This document shows positions 20,545 to 31,800 of a stretch of 64,000 bases of DNA, piece by piece (the stretch's first letter is position 1; the number at the start of each line of letters is the position of its first letter). A program made the translations under genes and the position numbers. Below the pieces are notes generated by a model, which ran no database searches, was not told where the DNA came from, and saw only the letters and a list, made by a program, of their open reading frames with translations. Origin of the DNA: Meconema thalassinum (lineage: Eukaryota > Arthropoda > Insecta > Orthoptera > Tettigoniidae); assembly GCA_946902985.2 (NCBI GenBank), contig OX336388.2:368763387-368827386 (forward strand). Reading direction: 5' to 3'.

Positions 20545-22083
20545 AAGTAGTTCCGTGAAGAAATAAACAGCCTATTTTCATATATCCTACTCATATTAAT
20601 TGACTCTATCAACATACAAATTGTCAGTTTGATTGCTGCAATAGATTCGTAGATATTGAGAACCGTCTAAATATTCTGGATGATCACCATGTTGGATATT
20701 TATATTATAGGCCTTAGATTTATGTACTATTACATGAAGATTATTGTGTAGGTGTTTTATTCAAACTTCAAACGCATGATTAAGAGACAAGAAATAAAAG
20801 CGGGATTTTAAAATTTCGCTCAGCCGCCATCTTGTGGCTATGAAAATAATTTAATGAATTAGATGCCAGTCGATTAAAATTTGTATAAGGATATACCGTA
20901 TCAAGTTTCACTGGGCTCGGATGGTTAAAACGGAACAAACGTCCATTTTAATATTTAAATTTCGCGTCGCCGCCATGTTGGATTTGTGCTCGCCAGGTTA
21001 TTGAACATCCCATAGGTGAACTTATGCTTATAGCATCTATACACTTACAAAATTTCAGTTTGATTGCTGTAGTAGATTAAGAGATATTGAGAACTGTCTA
21101 AATATTTCGGATGGTCGCCATGTTGGATTTTAATATATGTAGGCCATAGAGTTATGTACTATTAGAAGATGATTATTGTGTACGTTCATTAACCAAATGT
21201 TGATTTCGATCGCATGATTAGAACACTAGAAATAAAAACTTAATTTTCGATATTCGCACAGCCGCCATATTGAGGTAATATAAACAATTGAACTAAATTG
21301 GATACCAGTGCATTACAATGTGTATAAACATTTGCTGTACGAAGTTTCATTGCGTTTGTATCATTAAATCGCGAGAAAAGTCTATTTAAAACTTTCAAAT
21401 TCGCTTGGCCGCCATGTTCGTTTTGTAGTTAACCGGTTTTTGAAAGACTCACAGATGAATTTCCAGTAGTGCCCTTTATCTCCGTACAAAATGTCATGGT
21501 GATACCGGTATTAGTTTAAGAGATATAGAATGCCGGTGAAATATTTCGCACGGCCACCATCTCGAGGCTATCAAAACAATTGAACGATTTTACATGTCGG
21601 TGCATTACAATGTGTATCAACATATACTGTACCAAGTTTTATTGCGTTTGGTTGGTTGAATCGCGAGGAACGTCTATTTAAAAGTCGCAACTTCGCTTGG
21701 CCACCATGTTGGTTTTGTAGCTACCAGGTTTTCAAGGGTCACATAGGTGAACTTCTAGTAGTTTCCTTTATCACCGTACGGAATTCCAGGGTGATATCGG
21801 TAATAGTTTCGGAGATATTGGATGCTGGTGAAAAATTTCGCACTGCTGCCATGTTAGATTGGTGAGACATAACAAAATTTTAAGGGCACGTTCGGAGTCG
21901 TGCGGAATAGTACTATGAACTTACCGAGTTTCATTGAAATCTCTCCAGCCGTTTAGAAGTTATTAGGGGGGTACACACAAAAATCCTCACACACACACAC
22001 ACACGCACACACAGACAGACACACGGACAAAAGGTGATCTCATAAGCCTATTTTTTTTTTCAAAAATGAAAATAGGCTAAAAA
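20545..22083 (+). mobile_element. DINE-1-like element, subfamily 2, near complete
   Basis: The 5' end has acaagtagttccgtgaag then acagcctattttcatat. The 3' end has an AC tract, ggacaaaaggtgatctcata, agcctattttt, and the closing tgaaaataggctaaaaa. The interior repeats gccgccatgttgg-type boxes at roughly 300-bp spacing with caagtttcattgc and cgtacaaaatttca variants. It is non-coding. Subfamily 1 is immediately upstream and shares the architecture but not the primary sequence. Confidence 0.65.
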
Positions 22084-23404
22084 TCAAGATCATAGTACTT
22101 ACGAAAAGTACTTCATTTCAGGCGTGAAACCAGGACTGGAATCGTTTTTAATGTTCGGCCACCCTAGGCTGGCCAGTCGTGGGCAGAGGGGCAGCCTAAG
22201 ACGAGCGTAGTAATCAGAAAGATAACGGCGAACTGCATCTTCTTATTCCTCCACCAACAGAGACAAATACTCGAGAAGGGAAGATCAGTCACAGTCAAAA
22301 GACATCAAGCGGTCTGTACTTGAAATTTGCAGGTGGGAGGTATAACACACTGGGAACTTCAAATATGAAATACTTCGTGCCAACTATGGGTTCATATATC
22401 ATTAAATAACATCACTGCGGCTCCAAAATCTACCGTTCAATTCCAAAAAGGGTCACAGAAAATTGAACCTTACGAAAATTGTTAAGTGGGAGCTATTTCA
22501 ACCTATGACTGGAGGCGTGGCCGATCTTAAGGAAATCATTGAAAATGAACTACAGCGTCACATAGTGGATTATGCACCCATAGTGACGATATGCATTTAC
22601 ACTTAATCTGGCAGTAGCAGCGTTTCTGAGGCTGACCATAGTCGCTGCGACATGTTAGGTCGCCTTGCATTAAAATTAGTTGGAACGCCTTTATATATAC
22701 GTAGTTAGTATTACATAGAGTGGTAGGGAAATACGGGAAATAAATCATGAACGGAAGTAATTTAAACAAATTAAAACTCATTTTGACAAGAGCAAATTCC
22801 ATTTACAGGAGAATAAATAAATAAATAAATTGGGTCTCTGCATTGTAGCTACACACAAAAGGAAGCGTTAAGCAGTACAGAGTTTTTTTATCTGTTATCC
22901 TGGGGATAGAGCGCTATCAAGCCCAGAGCTAAAAAGTACTGTGTTGTAAGAAAAATCGAACTCTGGACTGAATAGCACACGACAGTCATATGGGAAAGAC
23001 AGTTTCTCATTTGAAATCCACTGAAGGTCTTCTCTAAAATATCTCTTAATACTTATATCAACAACGGAACAATATCATTTGACACGTTCAAAGAAAAACT
23101 AATAAACCCACTGGCGTACCACCTGACTGAAAGAAGAGAGGAGATATTTCCTAATGACGATAGGAATAATTTCTAATAGGAATGACCAAGATATAAAATA
23201 AAAACTTCTTAATTGGATCTTATTGAATTGTCAGCAAAAGTTAAATTCCGTATTCCTGTCTGGCCACACATGCTAGGCTGTCCTACAGCGAGCACACACA
23301 CACGGCGAGTATACATAGATATGGCTGGTCTCAAAGTACAAATTTACATTAGAATTGATATGAGCTTTATTTGAATGCATACCCAAATTTCTTCCGTTAT
23401 CAAT
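22084..23404. other. no gene recognised
   Basis: Mostly unassigned. It includes an (AAAT) tract near 22810 and a short coding-like stretch at 23015-23176, described separately. Minus-strand frames around 22536-22802 and 23273-23548 show no family pattern. Confidence 0.4.
23015..23176 (+). pseudogene. unrecognised coding-like fragment
   Basis: An open stretch of 53 codons ending in TAA. It reads NPLKVFSKISLNTYINNGTI and later LTERREEIFPNDDRNNF. The polar, charged C-terminus and lack of low complexity make it look protein-like. It has no start codon, and a stop lies just upstream, so it would be the last part of something. I do not recognise the family. A decayed transposase or a host exon are both possible, as is chance. 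Confidence 0.2.
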
Positions 23405-23515
23405 TTTCAAAAATAGTAGTTGTTGTTGATTCTTTAGAGAATTTGCGGCATCGTGGTCATGTAACCTCGTGTACTTGGGTGTGTGTAGAATTAGTATGTT
23501 ATTCTCAGTCACTAA
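23405..23515 (+). repeat. dispersed repeat fragment (gtgtgtagaa family)
   Basis: Contains agttgttgttgattctttag, then gtgtacttgggtgtgtgtag and a ttagtatgttattctcag segment. Relatives lie at 1973, 14461, 32930, 46817 and 57705. It directly abuts the TIR element at 23518. Confidence 0.55.
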
Positions 23516-23741
23516 TACAGGGTCTTTCATATAAAATAAGAACGCCAAGTTGCGGGTTTGTTATCCGATGCTGCAGGGGCCTTGGCCAAGCTTGTGGCGA
23601 GCCACGGCCCCCTGCTGTAGTATTGAAAGCACGCGCATAGTACATACTTGACCTTGTAATAAGCGTGCAGGTGTTCAGTCGCCAGTCTGAACCTCAGATG
23701 CTAACATGGTGAGACAGATATCATTACAACATAGTATTTTT

Positions 23742-24828
23742 AGCCTATTTTCAATTTTGAAAAAATAGGCTTATGAGATCACCTTTTGTCCGTGTGTGTG
23801 TGCGTGTGTGTGTGATTCGTGTGTGTGTCCCCCCCCTAATAAAATCTAAACGGCAGGAGCGATTTCAATGAAACTCGGAAGGTTCAATGCACTATTCCGG
23901 GCGACCTCGACCATGCCCTTCAAATTTTGTTACGACTCACCAAACCAACATGGCGGCTGTGTGAAATATTTCACCAGCATTCATTATCTCCGAAACTATT
24001 ACCGATATTACCCTGTCAGTTTCTATGGTGATAGAGGACAACTACTATAAGTTCACTAATGTGACTTTTGAAAACCTGGTAACTACAAAACCAACATGGC
24101 GGCCAAGCGAATTTGCGACATTTAAATAGACGTTTCTCGCGATTTGACCAACCAAACGCAATGAAACTTGGTACAGTATATGTTTATATACATTGTAATG
24201 CACCGACATCTAACTTCGTTCAATTGTTTACATAATCACAAGATGGTGGATGTGCGAAATATTTCACCCGCATTCTATATCTCTGAAACTATTAGCGGTA
24301 TCTCCCTGAAATTTTGTACGGAGATAAAGGTCACTACTGGAAGTTCATCTATAAGGCTTTCAAAAACCAGTTAACTACAAAACGAACATGGCGGCCAAGC
24401 GAATTTGAAAATTTTAAATAGACCTTTCTCGCGATTTTTTGTTCCAAGCGCACTGAAACCTGGTACAGGAAATATTTATACACATTGTAATCTACTGGTA
24501 TCTAATTTAGTTCAATTGTTTACATAACCTCAAGATGGCGGCAGTGCGAATTTTAAAATTAAGTTTTTATTTCTTGTGATGTAGTCATGCGATCGAAGTG
24601 AAAGTTTGAATAATGAACCTAAGCAATAATTTTCCTTTAATGGTACATGACTCTATGGCCTATACATTTAACAATCCAACATGGCTACCATCCGAAATAT
24701 TTAGTCGGTTCTCAATATCTACGAATCTATTACACCAATCAAACTGACATTGTATATGGTGATAGTGGCAATTAACATAAGTAGGATGTATGAAAATAGG
24801 CTGTATAGATCTTCACGGAACTACTTGT
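23742..24828 (-). mobile_element. DINE-1-like element, subfamily 2, nested, minus strand
   Basis: The 3' hairpin comes first on plus (tagcctattttcaattttga ... aaaataggct), then the GT tract, gccgccatgttgg boxes in reverse, and the 5' end tgaaaataggctgtatagat with cacggaactacttgttgt. It lies wholly inside the CAGGGTC transposon, so it inserted later. It matches 20545-22083 closely but has fewer internal units. Confidence 0.65.
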
Positions 24829-24871
24829 TGTATCTAAGACTTATTTTAAGTACGAGTCGGCTCGGCTGTAC

Positions 24872-25078
24872 GTGATTCATTTGTTCAGCAATTTCCTGAT
24901 TCACGTAATTGAAAATAAGTTTGACACTACTGGCTCAGTACTCAATAAAAGACATAAAATAAAAGATGAGAAACATTACAGTGGCAGAACTCACTCGCGT
25001 CAGCCAGAATGTGTTTACCAGATACAATGCCTGTATAACCCAGGAAGGATGACACTCCCAGCGTCTTTTATAAGGTAA
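24872..25078 (+). pseudogene. transposase helix-turn-helix fragment
   Basis: A 68-codon frame between the nested DINE-like element and the right TIR. The segment ENKFDTTGSVLNKRHKIKDE matches the closing F.TTGSV..K box of the DUF4817/mariner-type helix-turn-helix, also present in the 2280-2606 remnant as RTGSVNNK. The text after it, HYSGRTHSRQPECVYQIQC, is not recognised. The upstream part of the domain is absent or replaced by the DINE-like insertion. It is not a functional gene. It supports assigning the surrounding TIRs to a mariner-type transposon. Confidence 0.4.
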
Positions 25079-25499
25079 TATTTCGTATAGGAATGTACAC
25101 ACGCTTAAAGCAGGGTGCCATGGCGCGCCACAAGCTCGGCCCAGGCCACCGCAGCAGCGGATAACAAACCCGCCACTTGGCGTTCTTACTTTATATGAAA
25201 GGCCCTGTACATGTATTTTTTTCCAGGAGTGGTATTTACATATTTTATTCATTGTATCCCGCCCAATTATTGGGCAAATTCGTGTTGTCCCACCAAAGAG
25301 CTACAAATGAGAGTGCGTCACTGTTATGCCTGCACTAGTGTGTATTTGAAATAATACTAATTATTATTATTATTATTATTATTATTATTTAAGTTACCGT
25401 TACAATATACGTACACTGTTTACAATATTCTGAAAGACTGTACACATTTTATGAATTTCATGTCAATTCCTACTCATTTGCATAACCTGTAAATTTACA

Positions 25500-25790
25500 A
25501 TATAATTGAATTATTTTATAAGGTACGATTTTTAGGGTAGGAAGCGACCCTGGCCTTAAGTTAGGTACCATCCTGGTTTTGGACTCGAGTAGAAGTAGGA
25601 ATTCATGGGAAATCACTTCCAGGATGGCTGAGGTGGGAATCGAACCCTCCTCTTTTGCTCCACGAGACTGAGTGTACCCCGTTCGAGCCTCAGACCAGAA
25701 TTTCTTTGCAAAGCTGGAAATCAAACCCAGGCTTCCGCAGTAACAGCCAAGAATACTGGCCACTACGGAACGAGGTAGACTTTTCAAAAA
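25500..25790 (-). mobile_element. tRNA-derived SINE (family S5), copy 1
   Basis: On minus: tagtggccagtattcttggc (A-box-like), cctgggtttgatttccagc (B-box-like), then gaaattctggtctgag, atttcccatgaattcc and ggatggtacctaacttaagg. A second copy at 57440-57700 shares every block in the same order. Confidence 0.7.
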
Positions 25791-25799
25791 TATACTGAC

Positions 25800-26292
25800 T
25801 ATCCATGTTTAAAGAATCAATTATGGCACGTTGATCGAATTCCTTTATGGTTGATCTTCTATTGTCAACCAAGGCGTCTTTACAACAAGGGTGTGTTTTT
25901 GTGATATCGATTCCAGGCTAAAGTTTCAGCTCCATCGTCTTCCAATTAATGTTGGCTACACGACATTCTCACAAAAGAAAGCAAGGTTCAAAGCTCGTTA
26001 AAATGACTATATCGGTTGTAAAGATCCCCGCACGCCTTATCAGTTACACGCAACGCTGGATCACAAGGCTAACCTTAACTTAGGAAGCGAAGTATAGTAC
26101 TTCCACTTCCAAAGGGTCACTCGGAAAAAGAATGAGGAGTGCTCTCCAGGTAACAGTAGATTATTTCATTTAATGAACTCAAAAGTGCTATTGTTAAACT
26201 AAATTCTACGTTAGCCATACAGTTGAACAGTTATTAGTGGATTGCCTCTCTCGATGACTTCCCTATGTACAGATGTGCCAATGTAAAACGTA
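25800..26292. other. no gene seen
   Basis: No recognisable structure between the SINE and the DINE-like element. Confidence 0.4.
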
Positions 26293-26905
26293 AACAAGAT
26301 GTTCATTAAAGAACATATAGCCTACTTTCTCCTAAATGCATGGGTATTGTTATAACTCTTTGTACTTTTCAAGGTGTATAATTGAATGTTGGTTGTAGTA
26401 GCTTGTTGAAATACAACGTGCTATACGGATGTTAAACATGAATATGAGGTGTCCTTTGATAGTGCTACCACTGTAAGTAATGTCATTCAATTCGGTTTCA
26501 CCGTGTTTGAATTGACATGGGGAATCGATTTGCATACATACATGGCCGCTATCTGCAAACTATTGGGCTGATGACCTTGTAGGTTAGTCACAAGACGCTC
26601 GCCATATAAATATATGTTGTTGCAAAATTTGGTAGAGATCGAATGATTAGGTTAGTCGTAATTTGATTTAAACTTTGAACATTTGGGTCAAGATGGCGAC
26701 GATATAAAACATGACACTGAGGTGCTCGTTGCTAGTTCTACATCTGTACCAAATTTCGTTCAATTCGGTTTCACCGTGTTCGAATCGAAAGGGGGGACAG
26801 ACATTCAGAGTACACACACACACAGCCACACACATTTTGGCCCTGTGTAGATCTCAGAAGTCTACTTTCATATTTTGTAAAAATCGAAATTAGGTTAAAA
26901 ATACC
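26293..26905 (+). mobile_element. DINE-1-like element, subfamily 1, short form
   Basis: The 5' end (acatatagcctactttctcc ... tgcatgggtattgttataac) matches 18132 onward. It holds only one to two of the 293-bp units, then the AC tract and gtctactttcatattttg ... gaaattaggttaaaaa. The mutated hairpin and lost units suggest an older or rearranged copy. Confidence 0.65.
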
Positions 26906-27884
26906 ATACGCTGGCTACATTTTAGGTAGAATTCATTAGAAAGCTACCTATTCTAATGAGTATCATGTCGCGACTTGCAGAAAATTTCGACATATCTTCG
27001 CGTTTCACATCATGCAGACCCCAAAATCACCATTAATTCAAAAGTCCATACATACCTAATGTATCACTTTCATATGGACACGATAACTACCGTCATGTTG
27101 CACGAATCACGTTTAAGTATAACCAATCATAGCTCGTACTGTTTCTCGGATAGAATAAGGGCCAAAAACTTACCTCCGTAAAGTTTATCGATTGCACCAA
27201 CCATTGACCAAAGAGGTGAAAAAAAATGGAGTTTTGAAAGGGGAAAAAATCATACCTCCCTTAATAGGCACAATATCAAAACAGTTTAGAAAGGTCAAGT
27301 CTTTCTAAAAGTACCTAAAAACTTTGTCGGGAAGAAAATATGATATGGCCCATCCTTACACCAAGAGAAAAATATTTTCAGAATCATAAAAAGATGGGGC
27401 TTCTCGAATGCTGAACATTTAGAATATTTCAGGTATACAACATTTGACGAATTTAGTGAATCAGTATATTTTTCTTTGCTCGGTGAAATCTATCTCCGCC
27501 TTCCGGCGTGCCGAGAGGATTTTTTTGGCGACGATATAGAAACTGAATGACGTATTTTCAACCTCACAAAACTCTCATTTTAAGGAATTGTATTTCTATT
27601 AATTTATGGGAACTTACATTATTAATGAGAATTTACTATGCACCGATTAAATTATTTTGTTCAATAAATATGAATTTAATAAAAGAAATGCAAGTGATTG
27701 AAAAAACACAGGATCTTTCCGTAAAATAAAAACTCGGGTTTCAGCAGGAACAGAAAAAATGAAGCACACAAATATTATGCCACACAGAATATATTTTTTT
27801 CTAACAAAATAAAAATAAAAATTGAAACAATGAACAATACGGAAATAAACTGCCCTTCAAATTAATTCATACAAATATAGTGAC
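26906..27884. other. no gene recognised
   Basis: Very AT-rich. Several 60-70 codon frames (26975-27181, 27547-27729) show no family pattern. It could be intron or spacer downstream of the exon candidate at 27885-28013. Confidence 0.35.
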
Positions 27885-28013
27885 TTACTCTGAATGATAG
27901 TCTCCGTAGACATTCCGCAAGTGTCTACGAATATCTCTGATGCCCTGGGTTTCCGCCAAAAGAAACTCAATAACTTCTCTCTGTTTGGTACGCACCTCTG
28001 TTGCAGAAGCCAT
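27885..28013 (-). CDS. candidate first exon with helix-turn-helix start, then splice donor
   Basis: A minus-strand ATG at 28013 opens 42 codons: MASATEVRTKQREVIEF, then AETQGIRDIRRHLRNVYGDY and HSE, then TAA. The spacing KQR.VI.FL.AE....DI...L..VYG matches the N-terminal helix-turn-helix (HTH_48-like) of mariner-derived and SETMAR-like proteins. The stop overlaps a good 5' splice site, AGA|GTAAGT, with GT at 27888-27887, so the exon may end at 27889 and join a downstream exon to the left. No partner exon was recognised between 26.9 and 27.9 kb. It could be an exon of a domesticated or host gene, or a cut transposase. It is short enough that chance is not excluded. Confidence 0.35.
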   Translation of the reverse strand: MASATEVRTKQREVIEFLLAETQGIRDIRRHLRNVYGDYHSE

Positions 28014-28156
28014 TTTCAAGGCTAGTTATAGTGCTGCCACCTATCGGAAAGTAATGAAACTCTACGAGATAAAGCGCGAATATTGAATTTCAATTTTTGG
28101 AAACAGAAATTGGCAGAATGTGTTGCATTGTATATTGAACGCCCTTCGTACATATC

Positions 28157-28175
28157 ATATGTTTTAATATTTTAC

Positions 28176-28212
<37 letters not shown>
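28157..28212. repeat. (ATT)n microsatellite
   Basis: A run of ATT units followed by an ATTT-rich stretch to about 28310. Similar (ATT)n tracts lie near 7262 and 25358. Confidence 0.9.
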
Positions 28213-28494
28213 GCTAAGTAATTTATTAATTACATAATTTATTTATGTATTTATTGATTTATTTATTGATTAATGTGTTGATTGATATATTATTTTATTT
28301 ATTTATGGAAGTGCACAGGCCGTAAGACCAATGTAGTATATTTTCGACGCACGAATACATAGTAGATAATTTAAATCTAAATCATAATTGTAAGAAAATA
28401 AAAGCAACCTCTTTAAGCAATCTGGGATGAATTATTATTGTATGCATTAGATATTCTGACGATATGCTTACTAGATACCATTCCAAGCCACGTC

Positions 28495-28830
28495 TTCATC
28501 CTGGTTGACGGAGAGACTTTGATGAAGACCGCATACTTCAGGTATCTAGGGTCTCTCCTGTAGAATTATGGAGGGATCAGAGATGAAGTGCGAAGTAGGG
28601 TGAACGGAAGAGATAGAGGAAGGTCACTGGCATACTTTGCGGCAGAAGAATGCCCTTACATCTGAAGTCCAAAATATACCGCATCGTAGTACTGAACCCA
28701 TGTACCATTGGCTCAAAAGGGGTCGAATCCATGTATATTTGTAAAAGGAAGGAAAGAAATATACAGTCTTAAATGGAACATAGAAAGATTTCATGCAAGG
28801 GATGCTAACATAACGTTGTGTAAGAAGTTA
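28495..28830 (+). pseudogene. LINE reverse transcriptase fragment, heavily decayed
   Basis: The first part reads LVDGETLMKTAYFRYLGSLL then a stop and NYGGIRDEVRSRVN. This is the F.YLGS motif block that follows the catalytic box in LINE reverse transcriptases. After a frameshift, RRMPLHLKSKIYRIVVL continues the expected pattern (KMPL.LK.KIYRTVVRP). KRKERNIQS, near 28760, corresponds to the usual KK.E..IQ block. Multiple stops and shifts make it a dead fragment. It belongs to neither family A nor B by its wording. Confidence 0.6.
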
Positions 28831-31800
28831 GACCCAGGTGGCCGAGAAATGAGATCATGCCTGACTCATTGATAAAGAGCCAGTCACGAGTATAAATAGA
28901 CTGAGTGGAAAGTTTCAGCTGTAAGAGCGAGAAGCACGTTTCGGAAATCGCTCTTACGTTGCATTAAAACGGCAACAGCGTAACTGTGCCAGAAGAATAA
29001 TAATTAGATTTAACCCATTTGGAAGAATAAAAGTAAGTAAATAAATACAGCGTTGTGAATGATGTCAGAAGAGAGATTTTTGTGTGGAGAAAAAGCTTTT
29101 AATAATTGTCCAGGAATGAAGTGCAAACGTAGCCATACGTCATAGAGGAATTACCAAGGCCCGAAGAGTGGGGAAGTAAAAATCGACAGCAACACCCACA
29201 CAGCTGAAGACTAAAAATTTGTTAATATCTCAGAAATGCACGATCGATTTTCATGTGCAGTGAGGTCATTTGACGTTTAGAAAACGAGCTTTCTGGAGAT
29301 ATAATTTTTATAATTGTGCGACAATTATTTCAAAAGTTGATCACGAAAAGGACTAGGATTTTATCTTTTTTTGACTAAATAGTATAAAAGTCCAGGCCAA
29401 GCCAGCCCAATCATGCAGTTTCAAACAGCACGGGGGGCGTCACTGTGCTACATCACACATCGAATGCAGTTATTCCGAGAGCCCAGGGGGCGTGACGTTG
29501 GAGCATCACCAAATGCAGTTATTCCGAGAGCCCAGGGGGCGTGACACTGTGTCACATACATCGAATGCAGTTTACCAGTACTCCTTGAGGGGAGATGCTA
29601 CATCACATCGTGCAGTATTATTCCGTCCAGGGGACGTGAAGCTACATCACGCCGTATTCAAACGTATGAACTTCAGGGGAGGTCATACCGTACAACAAGT
29701 AGAAGCAGTAAATGTAGTTTCCGACAGCCCAGGTGGGCGTGGTATCGAGAACCAACGTGCATCCTTAAGGAATAGCCAAGAATTATTATTACAGTATCGC
29801 CGTGTGGAGAATTAGGAAAATCCTAGTTACAGGATTTAGTTCCGACAGTATAAAGTTTACAGTGAAAAGTTCAGTAATTACAGTCAAAGCAGGCTGCGAA
29901 CTTAGAACCAAGGGCGATAGGTCCTAAATTAAACGACCAAAAGTATCATAACGTACTGAAGTACTGTAACAGCGAGATAAACATTCTATCAACTTTAAAG
30001 AACCCGAGCAGGGACGGACAGAATAAGGTTCGCAAAGTATTCTGGAAGGATAGGAATTCGAGAACCGAATAAGCGGAGAAGAGAAGGAAACTCTAGACAT
30101 TGTTTCAAGGAAGCAGACGAACTATTTAAAGGCACTAAGTTACGAGGAGTACTAGTTGCTAGAAATCAATAGGTCACCGATAGATTATTTAGGGGACCGT
30201 GGACAGAACAGACTTTCGCTAGACCAACCAATAGGGTCTAGAAAGGAGCCGTTCGAGTTAATAAGAATAGCAGATCATCAGGAAACGGGATTTGAAGGAG
30301 TGCTATTGCAGGGAGGAAGTAGATGGTTCGAGACTTTCACATTCTGGCAAGATAGGAAGCCGACATTTACTAAATTTCACCCTTGGAGACGGGAGGTCAA
30401 GAAGTCACGTGTGATAGGCTTAATAGCAGCCTTAGTGATTAGAATCTGTGAAGTGTAAATATATAATTTGTGTTAAGAAGTAATATTTTTCAGTGTTTTT
30501 ATCGTGTGTTATAAACGAATACACCAGTGTATTTTAAAATGTTATCAGTGTTAAATGTGTGTCAAGATATGTCAGTACAATAAATGAATCTGTACAAAAT
30601 GGAGTAATCACAAAATAGTGGATAAAATGAAACATCGCAAGAGAAGGGAGGTCAGGGACCGACCTATAACATGTGAGTAAATATTTTCATTATGTTTTGG
30701 TGTTGGGGAAGTGTTTGTGTACAATCCACCGGAGTTTGAGGTAGAGGGATGTTTCTAAATAACAAATAACAGAATAAGAGCGCGGTCTGAACAAATAAAA
30801 TTTGAGAAAATATAAGTAATTATGTGAAAAGAATATATCTTGTAGAGGAAATGTATGGAATAAAATGTCAGTGTATTTGACGAATGTTACAAAAGCAAGC
30901 GTACTAATAATAATAATAATATAAAAGAAATATAAATAAAGATTAAATTGAATGATATGAAAGTAAGAGCGTTTGAGCCTTAATAAAAGTATAAAGACAT
31001 GGTGTTAATGCATGTTCTTAAAATATAGCGATTATTGTCAAGGGAAAGGATTAATATAAAAATTGAGATATGGATCAATTGTTGATGTTGAATTTATCAG
31101 TTCTTTGGAAGACGCTAGGCCTTAAAATAATGTATAGCGCATTGTAGCGCATTAAAGTAAATTGTCACGCTAGGAATGCGTAGAATATAAAGGTACTTGG
31201 TAAATTACTTATGAGGGATAATTGATTGCGGTAATTGAGCCATATTAAAGTCCTCCAATAGTGACGTAGATCACGAGGCCATGTGTGTTATTATATTGTA
31301 ATAGGGAGCAAATGTATGGTATTATGAGCGCAGGTAATATAGGCCACGGCCGACCCTAAGTCGCATTTGTGTATGTCCTCCAATATGGGAATGGTTCCCG
31401 AGGCATGTTAAGAGAGTCGAACCTAGACGCGTCTATTTGAAGCCCCTAAGTATTCGTCGTTGTATGTGAATTACTCTTACCAATCAATGATGACCCTTCA
31501 TAATTAATAAATGCCAAGGTTACGAAAGTGGTTTATGAACCTAATAATGTTGTTGAAAGAATATGAAAGAAACGCCAGGTCTCCCCAGAGAACTGGAGAA
31601 AAGAAAGATCTGTTTTAAAAGCATTGAGTATAGCGGCCACGCGCGGGCAAGGCGGGAGGCTCCCCTCTCAGCCATAAATCTCGCCCAAGTGATTACGGTA
31701 CAACCCTTGTCATTGTAAGTTGTGCCAGGTCGGAAAGGAACGTCTAAGAGAAGTAGTAACACACCATGAGTGTTTAAAAGTTGTAAATGACCCGGGGTTT

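Larger units (their letters stand above)
23518..25207. mobile_element. TIR DNA transposon, 1.69 kb, with long TIRs and a nested element
   Basis: TA (23516-23517) precedes CAGGGTCTTTCATATAAAAT. The inverse (ATATGAAAGGCCCTG) ends at 25207, followed by TA. The inverted arms extend roughly 120 bp and include cgccaagttgcgggtttgtt versus its inverse cccgccacttggcgttc. The ends resemble those of the 611-bp element at 2138-2748, so both fit one mariner-type group. Most of the interior is a later DINE-like insertion (23742-24828). A helix-turn-helix fragment remains at 24872-25078. Confidence 0.75.

Noticed and set aside
23371..23640. 89-codon frame GLSYKIRTPSCGFVIRCC, similar to a minus frame at 24935-25252
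   Set aside because: The similarity comes from the two inverted TIRs of one transposon, not from a protein family.
29380..30620. Possible LTR retrotransposon 5' region
   Set aside because: I found no terminal repeat pair, primer-binding site or gag/pol text.
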